NCBI RefSeq assembly: GCF_036850765.1
Contig: NC_089498.1
Coordinates: forward strand, 49,093,795 to 49,157,794
Source: Saccopteryx bilineata
Taxonomy: Eukaryota > Chordata > Mammalia > Chiroptera > Emballonuridae
Direction: 5' to 3'
Length of the DNA stretch: 64,000 bases
The number at the start of each line of letters is the position of its first letter. Position 1 is the stretch's first letter. Shown piece after piece: positions 1 through 11,366 of the stretch. Below the pieces are notes generated by a model. The model ran no database searches. It saw nothing but the letters and a program-made list of their open reading frames with translations, and was not told the origin of the DNA. The translations under genes and the position numbers were made by a program.

Positions 1-1199
1 CTGGTTCAAATGTGGTTCAGGGCCTGTACATATTAGTGGATAGCACTTAGTATCTGTGGAGAAAGATGCAGATCAGAAGATGAAGAGGAGGACCTGAAAC
101 TCCTAACTATATCTGGAAAGCATTCAGCTCCTGGAAGTGGTAGCAACATTCCACAGAAAGAAGTAAAACTTGTTGCTAAGATGATGGTGAAGACAAAGAG
201 GACAATGGTGATTAAGATGATGATGATGATGATTTTGAGGATGAGGACACTGAGGAAAAAGCTCCAGGAAAGAAATCTGCATGAGAGAATGCAGCCAAAA
301 ATGCACAGAAATCAAACCAGAATGGGAAAAACTCAAAACCATCAACATCAAGATCAAAAGTTTAAGAACAAAAACAAGAAAAAAACTCCTAAAAACACAA
401 AAAAGACCTAGTTTTGTAGAAGACATTAAAGCAAAAAAGCAAACAAGAACAGAAAAAACACATTAAACAATCCTGGGCACTATTGGTAAATTAGGCCCAA
501 AGATGGAGAAAGGAGAAAAAGAGAAACAAATACAGTCCATGATGAGTCTCATCAACAATCCAGACTAAAGGCTTCTACTTTAATCTCAATCCCCTTTCTT
601 TTTTTTTTTTTAATATATATTTTTTTGTATTTTTCTGAAGCCGGAAACGGGGAGAGACAGTCAGACAGACTCCCACATGCGCCCCACCGGGATCCACCCG
701 GCACGCCCACCAGGGGGCGACCCTCTGCCCCTCGGGAGCCTCGCTCTGTCGCGACCAGAGCCAATCTAGCGCCTGGGGCAGAGGCTGAGGAGCCATCCCC
801 AGGGCCCGGGCCATCTTTGCTCCAGTGGACCTCGGCTGCAGGAGGGGAAGAGAGAGACAGAGAGGAAGGAGAGGGGGAGGGGTGGAGAAGCAGATGGGCG
901 CTTCTCCTGTGTGCCCTAGGCCGGGAATCGAACCCGACACTTCCGCATGCCAGGCCGACGCTCTACCGCTGAGCCAACCGGCCAGGGCCTCAGTCCCCTT
1001 TCTTGATTTACCACTCACCCATGTCCCCTTCCAGACTGGAAGTAGTCTCACTCTTAATCTATTAAAGCAATTCCTTTTGGCTGCTGTGATTGTGAACTCT
1101 TCTTTCTACTTGTTCATTTGCCTCACCTCTTTTACCATGTTTTAAACACCTTTACCTCCCTCTCTACTCAATAAATACTTGAAAGAATAATAATAAAAA
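1..1199 (+). pseudogene. NPM1: NPM1 (nucleophosmin) processed pseudogene, 5' end outside window
   Basis: Read codon by codon, the start encodes the nucleophosmin core end ([11 protein letters not shown], then HLV) and the linker before the acidic tract. KLLSISGKRSAPG and [13 protein letters not shown] are recognisable, followed by an Asp/Glu-rich run and VEDIKAK near 416-435. There are no introns, as expected for a retrocopy. It is dead: CAG became TAG at 41-43, one base is missing near 85, and further frame breaks lie in the acidic tract. The last codons read EK-T-H then stop at 464-466, resembling the short B23.2-type isoform (ends EKAH) rather than the full-length C-terminal domain. Bases 467-584 plus 1005-1199 may be that isoform's 3'UTR: AATAAA lies at 1170 and an A-rich tract at 1186-1199. 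A SINE interrupts it at 601-988. Coding identity is firm; the isoform and 3'UTR extent are inference. Confidence 0.8.
601..988 (-). mobile_element. VES-like tRNA-derived bat SINE, full length
   Basis: Read on the minus strand it starts GCCCTGGCCGG and carries a tRNA-like A box (GGCTCAGCGGTAGAGCG) and B box (GGTTCGATTCCCGG). The body contains the GAGCAAAGATGGCCC block, and the element ends in a T-rich run on the plus strand (its A tail). It is flanked by a 16-bp target-site duplication, CTCAATCCCCTTTCTT at 585-600 and CTCAGTCCCCTTTCTT at 989-1004, with one mismatch. It sits inside the presumed 3'UTR of the NPM1 retrocopy, so it is younger than that retrocopy. Confidence 0.92.
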
Positions 1200-3195
1200 T
1201 AGACTAATTCTTGGAACAGTCTAGAAAGGTTTATATGCTTCTGATTTTGTTGCTGCTTATTGAAAGCGAAAGGTTTGAATGTATCAGACAGTGGATAATT
1301 TACATGACATACTACGTGGTAATAAAAAAGGATATGTGGGAATTCCAGGATATGTTTCATCCTGTTTCAGCATTAACGGCCAAGTATCTGTTTTCATTGA
1401 GAAAAGCCAGAATCCGCCAAAGTCAACATGTAGCAAAAGAACTGCATTGTGATGAAAATGAGTTAAGACATGTACATGGACATGTTGTTCTTTTCAGTTG
1501 TTATCTAAGTAGTCTTGTTTTTTTTTTTTAAGTATTAAACTTTTCATTGCCATTTAGAAAACTTTTAGTTAGAGAATTCAGTTTACATATTGAATTATAT
1601 TCCATTTTGAAACTGTTCACAGTGTATTTTCTCTATATATAATAGAAATGCTCAGACAGTTTTCACAGTTAGCCTTATCATGGAAAGCAAGTGGTAGAAG
1701 TTGCCATTTTTAATTGAAACCATATTCTAGAATTTTAATTTCAAGCTGGTTAAGAAATACACTAAGGAGAGACCTATAGAGAGTGGCCACATGATATCAG
1801 AATATGATCTTTGATTATCATGGGAGAGCAACCCGGAGTCTCCAAATTACTGATTAAGGGCAGAAAATTATCCTGCTTCTAGCAGATTGCCATACACATT
1901 GCTCAATCTAGATTTGATCCATGAAAAACTATCTATGATATGCCTATACAGTAATGAGACTTGGTTTTTAAATTACTTCTATATAATTTATTAATATAAT
2001 ACATTAATTTATTTATATATAATTTACATATACAATTTATTAAAAATGTGTGTTGCCCTTGAAAGAGTTCTGGAAATTTGTGCTTATTCCACAATTCTCA
2101 AATGTCTTTTGGAAGCTTTTAGAAAGTTCTGTCAAATACAGTTTAAGTCAACTCTTTTAAATAAAACTGAACAAATTATAAATTATTTTTGAAACTACCC
2201 AAGAGTGGATTTGGGAATATGGAGCCACTGTGAAAAAAAAAGTTTTAAATTGCTGTTGTAGTCACACATTCTTTTAAATACACACCTACTTCTCTAGCCA
2301 TGGCCTAAATAATTTTTGACTCTTCTAAAACTATTCTACTTTCAAAAAAGGAAGTTTTGCTAACCTTGCAGATATTCAAAAGAATGAGTTCCATTCTCTA
2401 AAAGCAATTCCAGAAAGAGACTTTTCAAAATGTTTATAATAATAAGAACATTTTGGTATAACAGCATCATTTTTGAAACAGCACAATTGTCTGGATGTGT
2501 TAGCCCTTGCATATTTGTTGAAAAATATAATACCTTATAGTCACATGCCTAATAGATAGTAGATTTTCACTTCCTTCAGCCTGAAAACAATTGCTGTTCT
2601 GGTAGCTTCCATAATAGCTTATGAAATTTTGTATTTGATTGGAAGAATATGGGAATCTTACAGTTTTCCAGGAGTTATGATACCAGACCTGCCATCATTG
2701 TTCCACAGGCATATTTTTAAACTATAGCTTATAGTAGTAAAACATGCTGTTAGCAGAGTAAGACCCCTCAAAATAAGGGGGAAAAAGAATTATATTTTGA
2801 AAACCAGATAATTACTTGAAATACTTTTTATCACAATATACAGTTTGTATTTGAAATTATATTGACATTCTGGTAGAGGTGAAATCTAATTTAACTCATC
2901 TTTCTTAGTTTGTATATTACATTATTAAAGTGATAACAGTATTTTGTTCATAGATGATGGTTAAAAATCTCTTGATAAAATATACATAAATTAATATAAA
3001 TACTGAAAAATTAGATCATAAACAACATTTGATACATTACAGTAGCTTGACAGGTATTTAAAAATAAATACAAATTTACTTTTGTAAATCTTTATTTTGA
3101 ATGATTTAATTTTTGAATATATTACATTGACTCCAAAATTGTGGATCTGAGATTTAAGGAAGCGTTTAGCTGTGGCCATGTTATAAAGCAAATTT
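1200..3195. other. Unassigned AT-rich DNA
   Basis: No gene or repeat family is recognised. An open frame at 1211-1531 (+) of about 106 codons has no recognisable domain, is flanked by stops, and is of a length expected by chance. Short AT-rich runs occur around 1980-2040. Confidence 0.5.
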
Positions 3196-3199
3196 GATT

Positions 3200-3413
3200 T
3201 TTTTTAAAGATTTTATTTTTTATTGATTTTACAGAGAAAGGAGGGACAGGGAAGTAAGAAGTATCAACTCATAGTTGCTTCACTTTAGCTGTTCATTGCT
3301 TGCTTGTTGCTTGCCATATGTACCCTGACTGGGCAAGCCTAGGGTTTTGAACCAGCAACCTCAGAGTTCCAGGTCAACACTCTATCCACTGCACCACCAC
3401 AGGCCAGGCCAGG
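3200..3413 (-). mobile_element. Old VES-like SINE
   Basis: The plus strand begins with a T-rich/A-rich tail, then GAGAAAGGAGGGACAGG. It ends with the reverse complement of a tRNA-like head (AACACTCTATCCACTGC...CACAGGCCAGG). Diverged from the 601-988 type, this belongs to the second SINE type whose head reads CCTG-GTGGTG-CAGTGGATA. No clean duplication was found. Confidence 0.75.
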
Positions 3414-3469
3414 CTAAAGCAAGGTAGGTTTTACAGAGATGAATTTATACTATACATGTATGGAATAAC

Positions 3470-3580
3470 TATTGTGGTTCCAGACACTGCATGAGATGCT
3501 GGAGATAATGTGGTGGAAAAACAGCATCCTTGCTATATGAAGCTTATTATACTCTGGTGCCTATAGGGCTCCAAAGAGAG
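3470..3580 (-). repeat. Possible L2-type 3'-end fragment
   Basis: The text around GTTCCAGACACTGCATGAGATGCTGG, followed by a GAAGCTTATTATACTCTGG block, resembles the antisense 3' end of L2 elements. The match is short and by eye only. Confidence 0.35.
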
Positions 3581-4235
3581 TAGAACAAACTAGGAGCCTT
3601 TGTAGCAACTCTGTATTCTATGGAAAAGCTTTCATTCCAAATCTCTGTGTTCTGTTCTTTACATTGAAATATAATGTACTTGGACTCATAGTCTCTATAT
3701 ATAGTCCTTTAAGATCAGAATTTACACTATGATCTTCTGAATTCTCTTTTGTTATTTTAATTGTAATAATCATATTTCCCAAATTCTTAATATTTTAAAT
3801 ATGTAATATATGTGAGTACTATATATTAAAGCATTTTTTAAAATTGTAATATCTTTTCACTCTAAGATAGTGTAGTGCTATTATTCAACAAGAAGGCACT
3901 GAGTTATGTCTAATCCAAAGTACAATGTGGACTTACCCAGTTACATAGAAAATAAGAAAACAACTAATTGAAATCTCCTTCTCCTTCTCAGAAATTGGAA
4001 GTATTTTTGCCTGAATTAGTTGGTTAATTTGTCAACAGTCTACTTTACTTAGTTTTTTAGAAACAATTTCTATGTCCCTTGAAACTACAGTTCATGTTCA
4101 CTATTAGTTTAGAGCTTACGTTTTCTCGCAGGCACAGAATGTGTTGCCCCATGAAAGAGAGACTCTCAATATTGTTTATGGAAGCAGAGAACAAAATGAA
4201 GTCATAAATCGGGAAGACACGCTATTTGGCCACTG
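3581..4235. other. Unassigned DNA
   Basis: AT-rich sequence with no recognisable gene or repeat; nothing supports a function. Confidence 0.5.
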
Positions 4236-4390
4236 CTTTAAAATTTATTTATTAATTATTAGGGAGAGAGAGGGGGGGGAGAGAGAGACAGGGACAAGAA
4301 CATGGATCTATTCTTGTATGTCCCCTGACTGGGAATCAAATCTGTGCTTTGGGACCAAGCTCTAAGCATCTGAGCTATCCAACAAGGGCT
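4236..4390 (-). mobile_element. VES-like SINE, short and diverged
   Basis: A purine-rich tail region (GAGAGAGAGGGGGGGGAGAG) is followed by the reverse complement of a tRNA-like head: CCCTGACTGGGAATCAAATC (B box region) and GAGCTATCC-AACAAGGGC (A box and 5' end). It is truncated and mutated. Confidence 0.7.
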
Positions 4391-5289
4391 TGGTCACTGC
4401 CTTTTGGGGAGAATTAATTCCAAATTATATAAAATGGCTAGTTAACCTTTTTCTTAAACATTTTTCCAGCAAGGAGATGTTATAACTTTCCTCAGTAAGC
4501 TAAGACAGCAGTCACATACATTTTCTTAAGTAGGTTCTTTTGTGTGGAAAACTAGAACAAAGGAAATGACAGGATAATGTCTAGTATTATCCCCAATATC
4601 TTCCTTAATTTTCCTATTTTGCTTTTTTAAAATGCCTCAACCCATAGTTAAGCCTTGTTAAGAATAAACTGCAACTGAACATACTTAAACTTACAAAGAA
4701 AAATAAATCAGATTTCACTACCACTGTTTTCACTAAAAATGAAGAATTTTATTTTTCATGTTTTGCTTCCTTTACTCTTTTCTGGAAGCATCTCTAAAGA
4801 CAGGTATTGCAGGAGATTTTGAGGAAAAATAAATCATGATGAAATATAAGCATTGGTGCAAATATCTTTTCTAAGGGTCAAAGAGGTCACATTGTTATAT
4901 TTTTTTTAAAGTCTTAGAATACTTGTGGATTTTTATTCTAATGACAAAATGCAGCTGTTTCTAGTCAACTCTTTTAATTAAAGTTCTTTCTTAGGACAAC
5001 CATTTCAAAATCAGCTAACTTCTGGGCTCAGAGTCAATCTTCCCTATGTGCATGCCAGACACTTGCATTATTTGTGAGAGTCACAGGTTAAGTCCAAAGA
5101 TAGATTTTTTTTTTCCAATCAGAATCACATACGAGTAAATAAAGGCCCCATTTGGCTGTCTGCATCTGAGATTTGTCTTGAATTTACATATAAATTCTTT
5201 ATTTCTATACAATTATGCTACATTAACTGTTTCTAAGTAGAAGTTTTATTTTTCTGCTGAAAAAACTCTCAAGTGACTCAACAAGCACA
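4391..5289. other. Unassigned DNA
   Basis: AT-rich sequence; no gene, no clear repeat, no extended open frame. Confidence 0.5.
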
Positions 5290-5895
5290 TCATTCTTTTC
5301 TTCTCTAAGTTGGGGACCTTAGATTTGGAGAAGCCCCCTTGCACTCCCTTCCAGTCACTAACTCTCCCACCCTCCCAAGTAGTTATTACCATGACTTCTA
5401 ACAGCATAGTTATTTTTGCCTGTTTCTGTGCCTCATTTAAATTGAATCACAGTATGAGGTTTTAAGTGCTTAGTTTCTTTCACTTACTTAAATTTCCTTT
5501 AGTTAAAATCGTTTTTTGTTTATTTCTTTGTTTGTTTTGAGAACAAGAGAGAGGAAGGAAGAGGAGAGAGAGAGAAGCATCAACTCATTGTTCCACTCTA
5601 GTTGTACCATTGATTGCTTCTTGTCTGTATCCTGACCAGGGCTCAGACCTGCACCCTTGGGATCAAGTGGTGACGGCAGGATTGGCAACCCTGAAAATAA
5701 TTTTTTCTCATTGCTGTGTAGTATTATATTGTGTAGATACAGCACAATTTATCCATTTTATTGTTGATGGGCAGTTGCATAGTTATTCAGTTGATGCTAT
5801 TATGAATGGTGCTCTTAGGAGCATTCTTGTACATTTCTCTTGGTGAGCAATCTATATATGTTCCTCTTGAATGTGTACATAGGATATCATCAACA
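5290..5895 (-). mobile_element. Old L1 3' end (L1M-like), split by a SINE
   Basis: The left part (about 5340-5505) and right part (about 5697-5890) both match the antisense 3' region of old mammalian L1s. Left: ACTTCTAACAGCATAG, TTTTGCCTGTTT. Right: TCTCATTGCTGTGTAGTA, CACAATTTATCCATTTTA, TTGTTGATGGGCA, GAGCATTCTTGTACAT. The two parts are collinear in the parent element and are separated by the SINE at 5511-5693. Confidence 0.65.
5511..5693 (-). mobile_element. VES-like SINE inserted in old L1
   Basis: A T-rich tail side, then GAGAGAGGAAGGAAGAGG, AAGCATCAACTCATTGTT and the reverse complement of a degraded head (CCTGACCAGGGCTCAGACC). The head is incomplete. It interrupts the old antisense L1. 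Confidence 0.65.
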
Positions 5896-6139
5896 CATTT
5901 TATTTTTTTATTTTACCGATGCAAAACTTAAATGAAAATTTCTGATCAGCCTGAATTAACCAAAGTTGACATATTTTTTTTCTAAATCATAGAAACAACA
6001 TTTCCAGGTTGCCCTCTGGTTTCAGTAAAGCTGGTTTTATTTCTTCTCTTTTCATTGCCTTCCTCTCACCCTACTTGTACACATTGTACTCTTATGCTTA
6101 CTTCTTTTCCTGCTTTAATGTCCAGCTCCTAGAATGGTA

Positions 6140-6208
6140 TAGTAATAACACAATACTTACAGTAATAAATAACAGCAGCAACCATTTGCTGAGCACTAAC
6201 CATGTAAA
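6140..6208 (-). mobile_element. MIR fragment, left part, split by L1
   Basis: TAATAAATAACAGCAGCAAC then TTTGCTGAGCACTAACCATGT matches the antisense MIR tail (consensus near ATTTATTGAGCACTTACTATGT). The element appears to continue at 8336 on the other side of the L1. Confidence 0.55.
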
Positions 6209-6221
6209 AAAAAAAAATGAC

Positions 6222-8036
6222 TTAGAAGTTCTGGCCAGAGCAATCAGACAAGACAAAGAAATAAAAGGCATCCATATCGGAAAAGAAGAAGTAAAGCTAT
6301 CACTTTTTGCTGATGATATGATCCTATACATTGAAAACCCGAAGGACTCCACAAAAAGATTATTAGAAACAATAAACCAATACAGTAAGGTCGCAGGATA
6401 CAAAATTAACATACAAAAGTCCATAGCCTTTCTATATGCCAACAATGAAATATTAGAAAACGAACTCAAAAAAATAATCCCCTTCACGATTGCAACAAAA
6501 AAAATAAAATACCTAGGAATAAACATAACAAAGAACGTAAAGGACCTATATAATGAAAATTACAAAGCATTGTTAAGGGAAATCGAAAAAGATACAATGA
6601 GATGGAAAAATATTCCTTGTTCTTGGATAGGAAGAATAAATATAATCAAAATGGCCATATTACCCAAAGCAATATACAAATTTAATGCAATTCCCATCAA
6701 AATCCCTATGAGATTTTTTAAAGAAATGGAACAAAAAATCATCAGATTTATATGGAACTATAAAAAACCCCGAATAGCCAAAACAATTTTAAGGAAAAAG
6801 AATGAAGCTGGGGGCATTACAATACCTGACTTTAAACTATATTATAGGGCCACGATAATCAAAACAGCATGGTATTGGCAAAAAAATAGACACTCAGACC
6901 AATGGAACAGAATAGAAAGCCCAGAAATAAAACCACATATATATGGTCAAATAATCTTTGATAAAGGGGCCAACAACACAAAGTGGAGAAAAGAAAGCCT
7001 CTTCAACAAATGGTGTTGGGAAAACTGGAAAGCCACATGCAGAAGAATGAAACTCGACTACAGCCTGTCCCCGTGTACTAAAATTAATTCAAAATGGATC
7101 AAAGACCTAAATATAAGATCTGAAACAATAAAGTACATAGAAGAAGACATAGGTACTAAACTCATGGATCTGGGTTTTAAAGAACATTTTATGAACTTGA
7201 CTCCAATGGCAAGAGAAGTGAAGGCAAAGATAAATGAATGGGACTACATCAGAATTAAAAGTTTTTGCTCAGCAAGAGAAACTGATATCAAAATAAACAG
7301 ACAGCCAACTAAATGGGAACTGATATTTTCAAACGACAGCTCAGATAAGGGCCTAATATCCAAAATTTACAAAGAACTCATAAAACTCAACAACAAACAA
7401 ACAAACAATCCAATAAAAAAATGGGAAGAGGACATGAACAGACACTTCTCCCAGGAAGAGATACAAATGACCAACAGATATATGAAAAGATGCTCAGCTT
7501 CATTAGTTATTAGAGAAATGCAAATCAAAACTACAATGAGATACCACCTCACTCCTGTTAGATTAGCTATTATCAACAAGACGGGTAATAGCAAATGTTG
7601 GAGAGGCTGTGGAGAAAAAGGAACCGTCATTCACTGTTGGTGGGACTGTAAAGTAGTACAACCATTATGGAGGAAAGTATGGTGGTTCCTCAAAAAACTA
7701 CAAATAGAACTACCTTATGACCCAGCAATCCCTCTACTGGGTATATACCCCAAAACCTCAGAAACATTGATACGTGAAGACACATGTAGCCCCATGTTCA
7801 TTGCAGCACTGTTCACAGTGGCCAAGACATGGAAACAACCAAAAAGCCCTTCAATAGAAGACTGGATAAAGAAGATGTGGCACATATACACTATGGAATA
7901 CTACTCAGCCATAAGAAATGATGACATCGGATCATTTACAGCAAAATGGTGGGATCTTGATAACATTATAAGGAGTGAAATAAGTAAATCAGAAAAAAAC
8001 AAGAACTACATGATTCCATACATTGGTGGAACATAA
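6222..8036 (+). CDS. L1 ORF2p, C-terminal half (partial, open)
   Basis: About 604 codons remain open to the natural stop at 8034-8036. In L1 this protein is the endonuclease/reverse transcriptase that performs target-primed reverse transcription; the endonuclease and the first part of the RT domain are lost by 5' truncation. Seen here: the RT catalytic FADD motif at 6306-6317, the thumb region ([24 protein letters not shown]), and the Cys-rich C-terminal motif C-x3-C-x7-H-x4-C at 7596-7649. The preceding upstream frame from 6009 is chance read-through of flanking DNA and is not part of the protein. No promoter is present, so expression is not expected. Absence of stops over 1.8 kb indicates a recent insertion compared with the two broken full-length L1s in the window. 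Confidence 0.88.
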   Translation, partial: LEVLARAIRQDKEIKGIHIGKEEVKLSLFADDMILYIENPKDSTKRLLETINQYSKVAGYKINIQKSIAFLYANNEILENELKKIIPFTIATKKIKYLGINITKNVKDLYNENYKALLREIEKDTMRWKNIPCSWIGRINIIKMAILPKAIYKFNAIPIKIPMRFFKEMEQKIIRFIWNYKKPRIAKTILRKKNEAGGITIPDFKLYYRATIIKTAWYWQKNRHSDQWNRIESPEIKPHIYGQIIFDKGANNTKWRKESLFNKWCWENWKATCRRMKLDYSLSPCTKINSKWIKDLNIRSETIKYIEEDIGTKLMDLGFKEHFMNLTPMAREVKAKINEWDYIRIKSFCSARETDIKINRQPTKWELIFSNDSSDKGLISKIYKELIKLNNKQTNNPIKKWEEDMNRHFSQEEIQMTNRYMKRCSASLVIREMQIKTTMRYHLTPVRLAIINKTGNSKCWRGCGEKGTVIHCWWDCKVVQPLWRKVWWFLKKLQIELPYDPAIPLLGIYPKTSETLIREDTCSPMFIAALFTVAKTWKQPKSPSIEDWIKKMWHIYTMEYYSAIRNDDIGSFTAKWWDLDNIIRSEISKSEKNKNYMIPYIGGT

Positions 8037-8310
8037 AAATGAGACTAAGAGACATGGACAAGAGTGTGGTGGTTACGAAGGGTGGGGGGGAGGGAGGACA
8101 TGGGAGGGAGGGAGGGAGAGAGTTAGGGGGAGGGGGAGGGGCACAGAGAACTAGATAGAGGGTGACGGAGGACAATCTGACTTTGGGCGAGGGGTTTGCA
8201 AAATAATTTGATGACAAAATAACCTAGACATGTTTTCTTCGAATATATGTACCCTGATTTATTAATGTCATCCCATTACCATTAATAAAAATTTATTAAA
8301 AAAAAAAAAA
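6223..8310 (+). mobile_element. 5'-truncated L1 with A tail
   Basis: The insert begins inside ORF2 (TAGAAGTTCTGGCCAGAGCA), continues through a 3'UTR with a G-rich polypurine tract at about 8078-8150, and ends in an A-rich tail near 8297-8310. A 14-bp duplication, AAAAAAAAATGACT, lies at 6209-6222 and 8322-8335. An 11-bp GAGATATCGAG sits between tail and right duplication, so the tail is heterogeneous. It splits a MIR element. The 3'UTR matches those at 23940-24220 and 24840-25080. Confidence 0.9.
8078..8150 (+). other. G-rich polypurine tract of L1 3'UTR
   Basis: Several runs of three or more G (GGGTGGGGGGGAGGGAGG, GGGAGGGAGGGAGGG) on the sense strand; they could form a G-quadruplex. The equivalent tract is present at about 24006-24067 and 24883-24930 in the other copies of this L1 3' end. 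Known L1 3'UTRs often carry such tracts; function here is not shown. Confidence 0.7.
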
Positions 8311-8335
8311 GAGATATCGAGAAAAAAAAATGACT

Positions 8336-8425
8336 GCTATGATTTTTTAACAGCTACTTTACTTAACTACATAATCCTCATGTTATGCAACTATTGTTAT
8401 AATTGATTAATAATGAAATATTACA
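8336..8425 (-). mobile_element. MIR fragment, right part
   Basis: GCTATGATTTTTTAACAGC followed by TACATAATCCTCATGTTATGC is the continuation of antisense MIR (near ATCCTCACAACAACCC in the consensus). It resumes immediately after the right L1 duplication. Confidence 0.5.
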
Positions 8426-8589
8426 AATCTATTTAAAAAAGAAACCAAAACAATATAGCTAACATTAATGAGACAACTCTCAGAAATAATTTATGTAAAG
8501 AGTCTCCAGTTTCAACATCTAAGTTACTTCCTTGCATGATTCTATCCTGGTTTTGCTCCTCTCTAAGAATAGTACCCAATATTTGTTCT

Positions 8590-8840
8590 TTTAGCCTACA
8601 AATATTTATAAGCCTGTTTTAGGTTCAAGAAACTATGCTAATCCCTTTTCATGCCTCATGTAATTTTTACTACAGTCTGTGAGGAAGGTACTGGCATTGA
8701 CCTCAGTTGACAGCAGAGGAAACCATAGTTTACAGGTTAAATCACTTGTTTTGTACTACAGATCTATTAGGCACCCAAGCTTGTATCAATCTCAGGTGTG
8801 CCTGACTCTAAAGCCAATGCTTTTAACAACCTCTCAAAAT
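8590..8840 (-). mobile_element. MIR
   Basis: An antisense MIR core is recognisable: GTCTGTGAGGAAGGTACTGG, CAGAGGAAACCATAGTTTACAG, AATCTCAGGTGTGCCTGACT, CTAAAGCCAATGCTTTTAA. The blocks are in the order expected for the reverse-complement element. Confidence 0.75.
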
Positions 8841-8934
8841 CTTGTTTATTGGAGAAAGAATGTTATTTTTTATGATTTCTTGTACTTGTAGTTAGTATGA
8901 AATGTCAGCTGGGTGTGGACCCCTCTTCCAAGTT

Positions 8935-9030
8935 TCTGCCATCTCCTATTTTACAAATGAGGATGTTAATGACCAGTACTGGGCCACATGGCTGCTCAGG
9001 GGAACCAGGACTAGAACCTATATAGTCATG
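8935..9030 (-). mobile_element. Possible MIR fragment
   Basis: CTATTTTACAAATGAGGATG, then CCACATGGCTGCTCAGGGG, resembles the antisense MIR core around the 'ATTTTACAGATGAGGAAACTG' segment. Short and degraded. Confidence 0.4.
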
Positions 9031-9043
9031 ATACTTTGTCCAG

Positions 9044-9080
9044 GCTTCATTATGTAATGCTTCATTATGTAATGCTTCAG
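9044..9080 (+). repeat. 15-bp tandem duplication
   Basis: GCTTCATTATGTAAT occurs at 9044-9058 and again at 9059-9073, followed by the start of a third copy (GCTTCA). Confidence 0.9.
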
Positions 9081-9149
9081 GGCTCCAGTTTAAGGAGGTA
9101 AGTGTGTGAACAGGTCCGTGAAACAAATTTGTCTTTTTTGTTAATCCTC

Positions 9150-10010
9150 TGCTAACACCATTGTCTTAAAGGCCATCTCCAGTCACCTCTTTGTTGCACT
9201 TAGAGTTTTCCTCTATTTTCACTCCTTATTTTAGTGCCTTCTTTATCAATCTCTTCTTCCCTTGGCTGTTCTGGCTCTGAACTCTGCTTGTTCCTGTAAC
9301 TCTGATCACTTTTTTTCTCTCTTTGTAATTAGTCATCTTTCTTCCTCCTAAAATATAAGCAGTACTTAAGGCTTTGTCTTGAACCATCTTCTATTTCATT
9401 GCTTTCTCTCTCTCAGCAATTTCATTTACTCCCAGAGTTTCTGTACAGAAGATCGCAAATCTTTATTTTTAACCCTGATTTCTCTTCCAAGATTTATACC
9501 TGGAGCTCATGTTGCTCATAGAATTCAACTTGTGCCAAGCTAATTTCAACATATACTCTTCTTACCAAGCCTGTCTGTCCCTCCCTTTATGTTCAGTGCA
9601 GTGTCATCCCATTGGCTTGTGCCTGCCCTTTCACAAAAGCCCCTTGTGGTATCTTTCTCTCACTAGTCAAATCCTGCTTTAATCTATGCTCATATCTGAA
9701 ACCAAAATAATCTTTTTAAGGATAACTTAGATCATTTCATTCTTCTGTGCATATAAATTTTGAGGGATTCCCTGGTGCCTAACAACTAAAATTAGGTCTT
9801 TGAAGCCCCCTTTTATATAATTTTCACTGACCTTTCAGGTCAAATGAACCTGTTTCTTTTTCCTTTGACATGTCTACACATTTCCACTTCTGTCTTTCCC
9901 TTATCCTTTCTTTCTCTTGCATTTCTCACTTCTGTTAAGACCCAGTTCAGCATTCAGGACTACTTCCTGTATCTCTTTATGTACTCAGCCAAAAGTAATA
10001 CTTGGTGCCC
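9150..10010 (+). mobile_element. L2-type LINE remnant
   Basis: Pyrimidine-rich sequence with blocks in L2 order: AGTACTTAAGGCTTTGTC, CAGCAATTTCATTTACTCCC, CCTGATTTCTCTTCC, AATTCAACTTGTGCCAA, ATAACTTAGATCATTTCATT, AGACCCAGTTCAGCATTCAGG. No coding capacity is left. Assignment is by remembered consensus order. Confidence 0.55.
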
Positions 10011-10997
10011 TTTCTAACCAAGGATGATTGGTACTAGGGAAAAGGCCAGTCAACAGGAATCCATATTAAACAGGGACCAAAATTTCATAGTAAATAAGAA
10101 TAAAAGAATTGATTGGAAATTTAACTTAAAAAATGAAATTAAAAATTATAAACTTATTTTTCTTATAATTAATAAAATTTAGGTTATAGTTGATATTATG
10201 TGCTAATTCCTGGAATGTACAAAGAAGAATTATAGTATTTATTGAGTTTTAGCATAATTTTCTGACGATTATAAAATAGAATAATTCTATCACATTGATT
10301 TTGACTTTTGTAGCACAAGCATAATGTTTTTTAACTATTCTAAGCTCAGTTTTATGTAGATAATTTTGAACTTAACTTGATTTTAAAAACATCATCTCAG
10401 TCAGTTATCTCGTCTTTAGTTATCTGGTTTCTTTTGGTCAGATCCTCATTTCTAAGTGACTTTGTATTTGATTGTGGTGGTTCTTTTCCACCTCTACTTT
10501 CACTGACTTTATGCAATTGTGCATATTTTTCAATATCTACAAGTTCTCTTTGCAATAGATTACTGTTGATGTTGTAATCATTAATCAATCTGCAAAACCC
10601 CTTGTGATTATCTAACACTTTATCCTTAGGTTTTCTATAGTATTTACTGTGGTATAAATGTTTGAGTACATCTGTGCTACCAGGCTTTAAGTTTCTTGCA
10701 AGGCAAGAATTATGCTTTTTTCTTTTGATACTATTTCATATATACATGGAAATGTCTTGCACCTAGTAAAAATTTGAATTCTGTTGTCCATTGATTCCTC
10801 AGTAGAACCAATCCTTGCCATTTTCTGCATTTAATCATAGAAACAATATCATAAAACTAGATTATAGAAAAATGAATTATTTATTTTTCCCAGTGGAGCA
10901 GCACACACAGTAATGACTTGAATTCCTAATCAAAGGCTCCACTTCAGATATAAACAATAGTGTATCATAAAATAAAAGTTGAAATACCTAAAATATT
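10011..10997. other. Unassigned AT-rich DNA
   Basis: No recognisable gene or element; only short chance open frames around 10377-10618. Confidence 0.5.
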
Positions 10998-11009
10998 CTA
11001 TGATAACTT

Positions 11010-11351
11010 TTTTTTTAAGTGAGAGAAGGGAAGATAGAGAGACAGACCCCCACATGCTCCCTGACTGGGATCCACCTGGCAACCCTCTTCTGGGGCTGAT
11101 GCTTGAATCAATTGACTTATTTTCAGCACTTGAGGCCATTGCTTGGACCAACTGAGCTATCCTCAGTGCCTGGGGCTGACACTTGAACCAATCAAGCCAC
11201 TGGCTGCAGGAAGGGGTGAGAAAGTGAAGGGGGGCAGGAAGGGGAAGAGAAGCAGATGGTCGCTTCTCATGTGTGCTCTGACTGGAGATCGAACCCAAGA
11301 CATCCTCCTGCTGGGCTCGAAGTTCTATTCACTGAGCCAACCAACCAGGGC
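11010..11351 (-). mobile_element. VES-like SINE with duplicated body segment
   Basis: The tail side is a T run at 11010-11017; the tRNA-like head is read in reverse at 11278-11351 (GATCGAACCC B box, GAGCCAACC, CAACCAGGGC end). The body holds two similar segments, AACTGAGCTATCCTCAGTGCC and GAACCAATCAAGCC. A 12-bp duplication, CTATGATAACTT, lies at 10998-11009 and 11355-11366. Confidence 0.88.
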
Positions 11352-11366
11352 CTACTATGATAACTT

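Noticed and set aside
1211..1531. Open frame of about 106 codons (+)
   Set aside because: No domain, composition like surrounding AT-rich DNA, no splice or promoter context; chance length.
6009..6221. N-terminal part of the long frame ending at 8036
   Set aside because: It is flanking DNA (with a MIR piece) read through into the L1 insert; the protein homology starts only at the L1 junction.
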